Below are positions 15,250-22,277 of a stretch of DNA of 49,061 nt, one piece after another; position 1 is the stretch's first letter, and the number at the start of each line of letters is the position of its first letter. The notes under the pieces were generated by a model. The model did not search any database and was not told the DNA's origin. It worked only from the letters and a program-made list of their open reading frames with translations. The stretch lies in NCBI GenBank assembly GCA_045637775.1, contig JAZUAC010000027.1:1-49061 (forward strand). The letters are read 5' to 3'. This DNA comes from UMGS172 sp045637775. Lineage in GTDB: Bacteria; Bacillota; Clostridia; Oscillospirales; Acutalibacteraceae. Position numbers and translations under genes: made by a program.

Positions 15250-17109
15250 TTATTTAATTGAAAATTCTTTTATCGTTCCGGTGCTTTTATCATACATCCA
15301 AAGTGTATTTTCCGACATTGCGGCAACCTCACAGCTGACATCGGTATAATATTTATAGTCATTCAGACAAATCAGTTCTTTAAACTCTTTTCCGTCGAAT
15401 GAATATATATAATCCTTACTGTCCTTGGTGAAATTGAAATACAAACGGCCATCATCGCTAAACACCTGCTCGGCACTGTACAGTCTGCAATCCTTTGGCC
15501 ACGCATAATCCGAAATAACACTTCCGTCAAGATTAATTTTGTACAGGTATACACTGTAAACGCAGTAAAGCTCATCGTTGGCAACTAAGTAGCCTGATGC
15601 CCCCGTTTTGCCTACCGAGCACCACCGGTCGGTGTCTATCAGCTCTTGTTGGAAAGCATCGCAATACATTGTTCCGTCGGAATAAAACGAGCCTTTTATA
15701 TTCATCACAGTAGATCTTGTTGCAGTGTAAAGCGGTTTGGATTGAACCTGAAAACTATTACTTACCGAATAGATATTACTCTTTTCACCTTCGGTTGCAA
15801 CGATATACAGTTTATCGTTATAATTATCGTAAAGCAACACACAGCGGTCTTTACTGAACGGCACGGTAACAACAGTGTCTGTACCCGAAAACGTTTTGAT
15901 GTGGTACTCACCCGAAATATCCTCTAAATACACCAGTGTACCGTTATTTAAAGTAACCATTGAGCGAATCTCACCGTCGACCTTTTTGGAGACCATCTTT
16001 TTGTCATCACCATCGGTTGGCGGGACTTCAGGCTCACTTGTGACATCTTCACTGTTCAAGTTACTTGAACTGCTTGCGGATGATGTGTCACTACTGTTTG
16101 AGGAAACAGCACTGTCAGAGCTTGGATTTGAATTTACAAGGCTTGATGTATCGCTCCGGATAGATTCGTTTTCGTCTTGGCTTGACATTATGTTTTGAGA
16201 AGCATCCGAGGTGGTGCTTACGGTGTTTTTTGATGACACCTCGTTCTTGTTGAGCGCCGTCACATCTGAAGAATCTTTATCGCATTGCTTTAAGATAAAA
16301 CCGCAAAAGCATAGCAGGATAATAATTATAAATACCGCAACCGTTTTCCAAAGCCACACTCCACGGCGGGTTGCCTTTTCGAGGTCCTTTTTCAGGTGTT
16401 CAACCGATGCATATCTCTTTTCAGGATCAATTTCTATGCACTTTTCGATAATTTTCTTCATTTTACCTTTGTAAAGGCTTTTGTGACCTACCGAAAGATA
16501 TTTCCCTGTAAGCATTTTGTGTATGGTTACGCCTAAACAGTATATATCCGACCGAGGCTCCGACTGTCCGTAGCCGAAATGCTCAGGAGAGGCATACTCC
16601 TCGGTGCCGAAAAGGACGGTGTTCTGAGCTGCGCTTTTTTTATATGTACGCGATATATCAAAATCAAACAGCTTAATATTGCTATCGTCACAAACCATTA
16701 TGTTGGATGGGTTTATATCGTTATGTATCAACGGCGGGTTTGATTTATGTAATTCGCCTAAACCGTCACAAACAGCGCTTATGATTGTCGCCGTTTGTTC
16801 TTCGGAAAACACTCCGTTTTCTGCCAGCAAGGTCTCAACCGTATCTCCGCTTAATTTTTCCTCTATTATATATGTATTGCCGTTGGCGTAAACATAATCA
16901 TAAACATATGCAACATTCGGGTTTCTTACAGCGCGCAAAAATTCGCACACCGAAGTCAAATCACGCTCTTTGCAAATCCTTAAAATGCAGGTGCTTTGTG
17001 TCGGTTCATATAAAACTATGCTTAAATTTATTTTTTCATTATCCTTAACCTCTTTTATAACCTTAATCTGAGACATAAAAAAGTCCAACGAAATATTACT
17101 TTCCAACAC
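15250..17109 (-). CDS. Transmembrane Ser/Thr protein kinase-like receptor with external propeller-like domain
   Basis: About 619 residues. Residues 15-245 are an eukaryote-like kinase domain: catalytic loop His129-Asn-Asp131 with Asn136 (IHNDINPSNIM), metal-binding Asp149 in DFD instead of DFG, GTEEYASPE and the SDIYCLGVTIHKMLTG helix. A clear glycine-rich loop is missing and the VAIK-lysine position reads CILRICK. A single transmembrane helix (near 252-275) is followed by a Ser/Asp-rich linker of about 80 residues and a beta-rich extracellular domain with repeated strands, like DUF5050-type sensors. The likely start is GTG (or TTG one codon on) after AGGAGG. It is cotranscribed with an XRE regulator. 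Confidence 0.82.
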   Translation of the reverse strand: MLESNISLDFFMSQIKVIKEVKDNEKINLSIVLYEPTQSTCILRICKERDLTSVCEFLRAVRNPNVAYVYDYVYANGNTYIIEEKLSGDTVETLLAENGVFSEEQTATIISAVCDGLGELHKSNPPLIHNDINPSNIMVCDDSNIKLFDFDISRTYKKSAAQNTVLFGTEEYASPEHFGYGQSEPRSDIYCLGVTIHKMLTGKYLSVGHKSLYKGKMKKIIEKCIEIDPEKRYASVEHLKKDLEKATRRGVWLWKTVAVFIIIILLCFCGFILKQCDKDSSDVTALNKNEVSSKNTVSTTSDASQNIMSSQDENESIRSDTSSLVNSNPSSDSAVSSNSSDTSSASSSSNLNSEDVTSEPEVPPTDGDDKKMVSKKVDGEIRSMVTLNNGTLVYLEDISGEYHIKTFSGTDTVVTVPFSKDRCVLLYDNYNDKLYIVATEGEKSNIYSVSNSFQVQSKPLYTATRSTVMNIKGSFYSDGTMYCDAFQQELIDTDRWCSVGKTGASGYLVANDELYCVYSVYLYKINLDGSVISDYAWPKDCRLYSAEQVFSDDGRLYFNFTKDSKDYIYSFDGKEFKELICLNDYKYYTDVSCEVAAMSENTLWMYDKSTGTIKEFSIK

Positions 17110-17141
17110 TAACACCTCCTTTTGTGTATTTGTACTTTTAG

Positions 17142-17579
17142 TTAATTCTCTCTGAATTCCGCAAAGCGCATGGCGCAGTGCTTTTCTTCAAGCAATCGGT
17201 CTATTTTCCCTAAATCCAAGCCATTTTTAATGCCATAAATTATAATGGCATCATCAATATTTTTTGCGTAAAGTTCTTTTAATTTGGCAAGCTTCAATAA
17301 TTCGTTCAATTCATCAAGCGATATGCCCAAAGCAAAGGCAATCTGAATTATCTGATTCTTTTTAGGTGCTCTGTCACCGCACAATATGGCATAAAAGGTC
17401 GATTCGGGAACCAAAGCCAATCCGCTTAATGCGCGGAATGTGACGTTATGCTTGTTACAAAGCTCCTGCACCCTTGACGCAAGCGTGGTTTTGGGAATTT
17501 CCTGCAAAACCTTTTGCATTTCGTCCCAGTTCTTGGCCTTCTCGATTTTATTTTCAATCTCTTTGGTTGTATTTGCCAC
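17142..17579 (-). CDS. XRE-family HTH regulator
   Basis: A 145-residue cytosolic protein with a Cro/C1-type HTH near residues 38-92 (RVQELCNKHNVTFRALSGLALVPESTF... IIQIAFALGISLDELNELL). The 30-residue N-terminal helix and 45-residue charged C-terminal extension (IDDAIIIYGIKNGLDLGKID) may be dimerisation or sensing parts. The start is GTG with GGAAGG upstream. It precedes the kinase gene by 32 bases in one transcript, so it may be a kinase target or the operon's own regulator. Confidence 0.8.
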   Translation of the reverse strand: MANTTKEIENKIEKAKNWDEMQKVLQEIPKTTLASRVQELCNKHNVTFRALSGLALVPESTFYAILCGDRAPKKNQIIQIAFALGISLDELNELLKLAKLKELYAKNIDDAIIIYGIKNGLDLGKIDRLLEEKHCAMRFAEFREN

Positions 17580-17606
17580 AGTAAATCGCCTTCCCTTTTC
17601 CACTGC

Positions 17607-17635
17607 ATTATACCACAACAAAAAGTTTTATTCAA
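17607..17635 (-). promoter_or_regulatory. Extended -10 sigma-A promoter for the XRE-kinase operon
   Basis: On the minus strand TTGAAT (17630-17635), a 17-base spacer, and TGG-TATAAT (17607-17612). The extended -10 makes this a strong candidate promoter. Confidence 0.7.
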
Positions 17636-17665
17636 CAATAAAACTCAAATGCAATCAACCTTCAC

Positions 17666-17694
17666 TTGACAGCGAATATAATATATAGTAAAAT
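17666..17694 (+). promoter_or_regulatory. Sigma-A promoter for flavin-reductase-like gene
   Basis: Consensus TTGACA (17666-17671) and TAAAAT (17689-17694) with a 17-base spacer, divergent from the XRE promoter. Confidence 0.7.
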
Positions 17695-17745
17695 ATTTTT
17701 GGAGTTATGTTAACTTGAATAAAACCGCATAGAGGAGTGCTTTTT

Positions 17746-18240
17746 GTGTTTAAAGAGATATCACCCAAGGAAATCAACGGCAACTTGATTGAAATGATTG
17801 CAAATGAATATATGCTCATCACCGCAGGCGACCGCGAAGGCTACAACATGATGACGGCTTCATGGGGATTTGCGGGTGAGATGTGGGGTAACGACTGCAT
17901 GATGGCAGTGGTACGTCCTCAACGCTACACAATGGAGTTTATTGATCGCTCCGATTACTTCACCTTGAGCTTTTACGGTAACAATAAGGAGATTCACAAA
18001 ATATGCGGCGGAAAATCGGGCAGAGACTGTGACAAGACCGCTTTGACCGGCTTAACACCCGTTTTTGACAGTGATTCGGTCTATTTTGAGCAGGCTCGGT
18101 TGGTTTTGGTTTGCCGTAAGCAGTATGTACAAAAAATGGATAAGGATTGCTTTATCGACCAAGAGCCCTTGCGCTGGTATAACGATGATTTACACTACAT
18201 GATAATCGGCAAAATTGAAAAAGCATTGATAAAGGAATAA
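17746..18240 (+). CDS. Flavin reductase-like (FMN-binding split-barrel) protein
   Basis: A 164-residue protein with the split-barrel flavoprotein pattern: FKEISPKEINGN, then the nucleotide-binding strand LITAGDREGYNMMTASWG, VRPQRYTMEFI and FTLSFYG. Members bind FMN non-covalently and reduce flavins, but many of this clade have no assigned substrate. The start is GTG, 8 bases after AGAGGAG. The amidase gene follows 21 bases later and is probably cotranscribed, with no obvious functional link. Confidence 0.85.
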   Translation: MFKEISPKEINGNLIEMIANEYMLITAGDREGYNMMTASWGFAGEMWGNDCMMAVVRPQRYTMEFIDRSDYFTLSFYGNNKEIHKICGGKSGRDCDKTALTGLTPVFDSDSVYFEQARLVLVCRKQYVQKMDKDCFIDQEPLRWYNDDLHYMIIGKIEKALIKE

Positions 18241-18261
18241 CCACACCAAAAGGGATGTAAA

Positions 18262-18990
18262 ATGGATAGGGAAATTACAAAAAAGGACATTGCGATATGG
18301 GTCGCAGTGGGTATCGGCGTTATTGTAACGGTTAGTATGGTCATTTTTGCAATCGATATTTATAACTCCGACAACAACCAACCGCGTGACCCGACAGGAA
18401 GTGCTTTGCCTGCCGTCATAACTTTTAACGAAAGTCCTGAGGATGAAGCGGCTCGGTTAAATGCCGAAGCTGTGAAAAAACTCGGCAAGCTCAAAGTTCC
18501 TAAATACGTCGAAGTGGATTATATTGACCCAAGCCGTGCAAGAACCACCAAAAAGCTTGTTGCCATAAATAATATTGTTGTTCATTACATTGGCAATCCT
18601 GGGACTACTGCTATGCAAAACCGCAATTATTTCGACCAAGCCGAAACACTTGTGTGTTCACACTTTTTGATAGGACTTGACGGCGAAATAATCCAATGTA
18701 TTCCCTTGGACGAACAATCGGCTGCAAGCAATCATCGAAACATCGATACCATTTCGATTGAGGTTTGTCATCCGGACAATACCGGTCGGTTTAACGAGGC
18801 CTCGTACGACTCACTTGTGCGATTGGTCACTTGGCTGTGCAACAACACCGCAATGGACCAAAACAGTCTTATCCGACACCATGATGTTACGGGTAAGCAT
18901 TGCCCGAAACACTTTGTCGATAACCCAAACGAATGGGAACAGTTTAAGCTTGATGTAAAAAACGGTCTCAAAGTAAAACCCGACAACTGA
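18262..18990 (+). CDS. N-acetylmuramoyl-L-alanine amidase (Amidase_2), membrane-anchored
   Basis: A 242-residue protein with an N-terminal membrane helix (residues 12-32) and an extracytoplasmic Amidase_2/PGRP domain. Zinc-ligand positions are visible: His108 in IVVHYIG, His206/His207 in RHHDVTGK and Cys214 in HCP; SHFLIGLDGEIIQCIP and TISIEVCH are typical strands. It should cleave the lactyl-amide bond between MurNAc and L-Ala in peptidoglycan. Its ATG follows AAAGGGATG. The 3' end is followed by a short repeat and a terminator shared with the M23 peptidase gene. Confidence 0.9.
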   Translation: MDREITKKDIAIWVAVGIGVIVTVSMVIFAIDIYNSDNNQPRDPTGSALPAVITFNESPEDEAARLNAEAVKKLGKLKVPKYVEVDYIDPSRARTTKKLVAINNIVVHYIGNPGTTAMQNRNYFDQAETLVCSHFLIGLDGEIIQCIPLDEQSAASNHRNIDTISIEVCHPDNTGRFNEASYDSLVRLVTWLCNNTAMDQNSLIRHHDVTGKHCPKHFVDNPNEWEQFKLDVKNGLKVKPDN

Positions 18991-18998
18991 ACATAATC

Positions 18999-19036
18999 AA
19001 CCCCCGGTTGAACCAAGGGTCCACACCTAAAGGCAC
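18999..19036. repeat. Hairpin + CCACACCTAAAGGCAC repeat, copy 1
   Basis: An imperfect hairpin (ACCC-CC-GGT / ACC-AA-GGGT) is followed by the 16-mer CCACACCTAAAGGCAC. The same 16-mer, again next to a similar hairpin and a terminator, occurs at 48431-48473. The stem differs between copies but still pairs. It looks like a small dispersed REP-type element. Confidence 0.6.
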
Positions 19037-19040
19037 AGCA

Positions 19041-19074
19041 AAAAGCGAAAACCAAGATATTGGTTTTCGCTTTT
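19041..19074. terminator. Bidirectional terminator between amidase and M23 genes
   Basis: A perfect 14-bp stem (AAAAGCGAAAACCA with TGGTTTTCGCTTTT) with a T run on each strand. Confidence 0.9.
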
Positions 19075-19126
19075 TTACTGCCCCGGCAGTCATATAAATT
19101 GAAAATTTTGCCCATAGGGGGCGGGT

Positions 19127-19864
19127 TTAAGGTGATATATAATCAAGCGGCGAAACCGATTCTCCGTTTTTGAAGAACTCAATATGCAAATGTCTTTGTT
19201 CAACCGATTCACACGGGATAATATCCACGCTGCCTATACAGGTGGTTGAATCAACTGTGTCCCCTTCTTTGACCGTCGGTTTTGAATTAAGACCGCAATA
19301 CTTAACCGTTATTCCATTACCATGATCGATTATAACCGTTGTTCCAAACATTGCATCATTTGTGACCGACTTTACCACACCCTCACCTGCAGCAACGACA
19401 GGTGTGCCCACATCAGCAACAATGTCAACCGCCTTATGCAGTCTCATATCTAGCATGGTCATGGAATACTGCAGTTCACTCGCAGAATATCCCTTCAGCA
19501 CCTTGCCAAGTACAGGACTCACAAAAAAGTTTGCAACAGGCGCCGCAACCTGCTCGGTCTCAGGTTTGGATTCCGTTGATGAGCTGCTTTGCGGTTTTGA
19601 AGATTCAAGGGGCTTTGACGGCAAATCAGCAGTTTCATTTTTAGAGAGGATATCAAACGGTGTTGACAGCGTATCCTCAGTGCTTGAGGTTACCTCGCCT
19701 ACATCGTTGTTGTCGGACTGATTCTCTTTGAATCGCTTGAATCCCTCCAAGCCGGACCATGCCGCAACACCCACCGCAATGAGACAGATGCTTAAAACAG
19801 CATAAAATGCTTTTCCGTTAAGAAATTTTATGAACTTTGAACGTGATTTATTCTGAACTTTCAT
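19127..19864 (-). CDS. SpoIIQ-like membrane-anchored M23 (LytM) endopeptidase
   Basis: A 245-residue protein with a single N-terminal membrane helix (residues 19-37), a Ser/Pro/Glu-rich linker to about residue 110 and a C-terminal LytM domain. The zinc ligands are intact: His143-x3-Asp147 in RLHKAVDI and His225-x-His227 in QRHLHIEF. This topology and size match SpoIIQ, the mother-cell/forespore channel protein, whose clostridial members keep the active site; a vegetative peptidoglycan endopeptidase is the alternative. The ATG at 19864 has AAGGA upstream. It ends at a bidirectional terminator and is divergent from a candidate small RNA. Confidence 0.8.
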   Translation of the reverse strand: MKVQNKSRSKFIKFLNGKAFYAVLSICLIAVGVAAWSGLEGFKRFKENQSDNNDVGEVTSSTEDTLSTPFDILSKNETADLPSKPLESSKPQSSSSTESKPETEQVAAPVANFFVSPVLGKVLKGYSASELQYSMTMLDMRLHKAVDIVADVGTPVVAAGEGVVKSVTNDAMFGTTVIIDHGNGITVKYCGLNSKPTVKEGDTVDSTTCIGSVDIIPCESVEQRHLHIEFFKNGESVSPLDYISP

Positions 19865-19987
19865 GGCTTTCTTTCCTTTCATCGGTAGTTTTAACCAAAA
19901 GCTCATGTTATATTCATTTGGAATAAAAAACATTAAAAGTTAATTATGTGTTAACAAACCGTCCACACAATCTGCGGCAGAATACCT

Positions 19988-20107
19988 TATAATATAAACA
20001 GTTCAAAAGAGGAGCCGCAATCTCTTTGAACTATGCTCTACCCTCCTCAAAACAACCCTCAAAAACGAAAGAACCCACATTCAGGTGGGTTCTTTTGTTT
20101 TTTATTT
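19988..20107 (+). ncRNA. Candidate small RNA: two hairpins with C-rich, SD-complementary linker
   Basis: TATAAT at 19988-19993 (no good -35) would start an RNA near 20000. It would contain hairpin 1 (GTTCAAAAGAG with CTCTTTGAAC, one bulge, 20001-20031), an unpaired pyrimidine-rich linker with ACCCTCCTC and ACCCTC (20040-20060), and an 11-bp terminator hairpin (20068-20095) with a long T tail. The linker is complementary to Shine-Dalgarno sequences. No start codon with a ribosome binding site is inside. The layout recalls the sporulation RNA CsfG, as far as I remember it. No expression evidence is available. Confidence 0.4.
20068..20107 (+). terminator. Terminator of the candidate small RNA
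   Basis: AAAGAACCCAC pairs with GTGGGTTCTTT around a 6-base loop, followed by TGTTTTTTATTTT on the plus strand. No plus-strand protein gene lies upstream within 1 kb after the previous terminator, so it must end a non-coding transcript or act only weakly on the minus strand. Confidence 0.85.
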
Positions 20108-20138
20108 TACACCAAGCGACAAATCACTACAAATCTGT

Positions 20139-20167
20139 TTGACTTTCGACACAACGAATTATATAAT
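20139..20167 (+). promoter_or_regulatory. Sigma-A promoter for the LtaS-like gene
   Basis: TTGACT (20139-20144), 17 bases, TATAAT (20162-20167). It places the transcript start near 20174, which rules out start codons upstream and supports the ATG at 20205. Confidence 0.75.
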
Positions 20168-20204
20168 GTTTATAGTATTTGTTGTGTTTGAGGTCGTGCA
20201 TTTT

Positions 20205-22220
20205 ATGACAGCTTTTCTTAAGAATTTCAAAATAAATACCACTCTTTTCGTTGCGCTCTCAATAGTGTATATGGAGTGCGTTTTGAAAATTGCCACCTGC
20301 GATGAATTTTTCAACGTGGGTCTTTTGATAATGCCTTTATTCTCGTGTATTCCGGCACTTTGCGTTACCGCACTTTGCAGAAGGCTGAGTCCTCGTGCCG
20401 CAAAATGGACTACCTTCGGAATACTGTTTTGTATATTCATCCTTTTTGTTGCGCAGGTAATATACCATGGCTTTTTTGGAAGTTATTTCATATTCTACTC
20501 ACTTTTTGCAGGCGGTGCCGCACAGATAACGGGTGAAGGTATGCTCGGTTCAACCGTTGATGCCATAATCAGCAGCATTCCACTGGTGCTCGTTTTGGCT
20601 ATCCCGATTGTTTTATACGGCATTTTCGGCAAAAAGCGCATCGTTTACAAAAGAAAACGTGCTCGCTATATTGTTTTTGATATCCTGATAGCGGTATGTA
20701 TTCATGTTGCTGTTGTTTTGGTTATATCGTGTTCAAGCACACTTTCAGTCCTTCAATCGGGCGAGTTTGACCCGAATCTTGCAGTAGGAAAATTCGGTCT
20801 TCTCCGCACCGAGGTTTTGGATATACAGTATAATATTGTTGGTGTTGAGCAGAAGCTTGAGCTTGAGGTTGAGCAACCTATTTTTGTAGACACCGTAGCA
20901 CCAATGGTGCCCGAGGACCCCGAAAAGCCGATTGATACCTCGCCGAACATCATGGATATTGATTTTGAGAAACTTAATGCAGCCGAGCCTAAAAAATCGA
21001 TAAAAACTCTTAATGAGTATTTCGCAACCAAGGCGCCTACCGCCAAAAATGCTTACACAGGTATGTTTGAAGGGTATAACCTTATAACCATCACCGCGGA
21101 AGGCTTTTCGCCCTATGCCATTGACCCCGAGCTGACACCAACTCTTTACAAAATGAGTCAGGAAGGCTTTAAATTTGAGAATTTCTATACACCGATATGG
21201 GGTGTTTCGACCTCGGATGGTGAGTATGTCGCCTGCACAGGTCTTTTCCCTAAATCGGGTGTGTGGAGCTTTTACCGTTCGGGCTCCAATTCCATGCCGT
21301 TCACACTTGGCAATATGTTCCGCAGCATTGGAGTAAATAAGACCTTTGCCTACCACAACCACTATTATGATTACTACCGTCGCGATGTGTCGCACCCCAA
21401 TATGGGATATACATATAAAGGAATGGGCACCGGCGTTGAGGAATATGTAACAAGGCGTTGGCCCGAATCTGACCTTGAGATGATATCCGGTTCGGTTGTG
21501 GACTATCTTTCCGATTCTGAACCTTTCCATGCCTACTATATGACGGTCAGCGGTCATTTACAGTACAGCTTCACAGGTAACAGTATGTCAAGCAAAAACC
21601 GCGACCTTGTAAAACATCTTGACTGCTCCGAAGCACTTAAAGCTTATTATGCCTGCAATATCGAGCTTGACCGTGCTTTGGAAAAGCTGCTTGCCGAATT
21701 AAATGCGGCCGGTGTTGCCGACAAAACAGTTATCACCATAACACCCGACCATTACCCTTACGGTCTTGAGCAGGACGTTGATACCTATTCTGTATGGCGT
21801 GAGCTTTTGGGCCACGATGTTGACACCACCTTTGAACTGTACGAAAGCAGTTTCATTCTCTATTGCCAAGGCGTCGAAAACGCACCAACGGTAAGCAAAT
21901 ACTGTTCAGCTGTTGATATCCTTCCCACAATACTGAATCTTTTCGGCTTTGAGTATGATTCGCGACTGCTTATGGGTACCGATATACTTTCCACATCTGA
22001 ATGCATTGTTCAGTTTAACGATCGTTCGTTCATCACAAGCATGGGTAAATACAGTGCAACCACACAAGAATTCACCCTGCATGAAGGAAAGATGTTTGAA
22101 ACGGACGAGCAAAAAGAAAACTACATTAAAAACGTGAAAAACATTGTCAACAACCGTTTCCGCGTTTCGGCAGGTATAATCGAAACCGATTATTACGGTT
22201 ATCTTTTGGGTGATAGTTGA
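20205..22220 (+). CDS. LtaS-type lipoteichoic acid synthase / phosphoglycerol transferase (membrane sulfatase fold)
   Basis: A 671-residue enzyme with five or so N-terminal transmembrane helices (to about residue 200) and a large extracellular sulfatase-fold domain. The active-site set of LtaS is present: Glu299 (TAEGFSP), Thr336 nucleophile in GVSTSDGEY, His451 in SGHLQY, and Asp515-His516 in TPDHYPYG. It should transfer glycerol phosphate from phosphatidylglycerol to a growing polymer or glycolipid. It is monocistronic with its own promoter and terminator. The start is chosen from the promoter position and a GAGG site. The exact acceptor is unknown. Confidence 0.9.
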   Translation: MTAFLKNFKINTTLFVALSIVYMECVLKIATCDEFFNVGLLIMPLFSCIPALCVTALCRRLSPRAAKWTTFGILFCIFILFVAQVIYHGFFGSYFIFYSLFAGGAAQITGEGMLGSTVDAIISSIPLVLVLAIPIVLYGIFGKKRIVYKRKRARYIVFDILIAVCIHVAVVLVISCSSTLSVLQSGEFDPNLAVGKFGLLRTEVLDIQYNIVGVEQKLELEVEQPIFVDTVAPMVPEDPEKPIDTSPNIMDIDFEKLNAAEPKKSIKTLNEYFATKAPTAKNAYTGMFEGYNLITITAEGFSPYAIDPELTPTLYKMSQEGFKFENFYTPIWGVSTSDGEYVACTGLFPKSGVWSFYRSGSNSMPFTLGNMFRSIGVNKTFAYHNHYYDYYRRDVSHPNMGYTYKGMGTGVEEYVTRRWPESDLEMISGSVVDYLSDSEPFHAYYMTVSGHLQYSFTGNSMSSKNRDLVKHLDCSEALKAYYACNIELDRALEKLLAELNAAGVADKTVITITPDHYPYGLEQDVDTYSVWRELLGHDVDTTFELYESSFILYCQGVENAPTVSKYCSAVDILPTILNLFGFEYDSRLLMGTDILSTSECIVQFNDRSFITSMGKYSATTQEFTLHEGKMFETDEQKENYIKNVKNIVNNRFRVSAGIIETDYYGYLLGDS

Positions 22221-22234
22221 CACATATATGCAAG

Positions 22235-22268
22235 AAAAAAGCTTCAACCGCTTGGTTGAAGCTTTTTT
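22235..22268. terminator. Bidirectional terminator between LtaS-like and DUF4340 genes
   Basis: A perfect 15-bp stem (AAAAAAGCTTCAACC with GGTTGAAGCTTTTTT) and 4-base loop, with T runs in both directions. Confidence 0.93.
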
Positions 22269-22277
22269 TGTATCAGA

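Noticed and set aside
20085..20204. Upstream in-frame extension of the LtaS-like protein
   Set aside because: It would start inside a terminator and before the predicted promoter; the ATG at 20205 fits the transcript start and family N-terminus.
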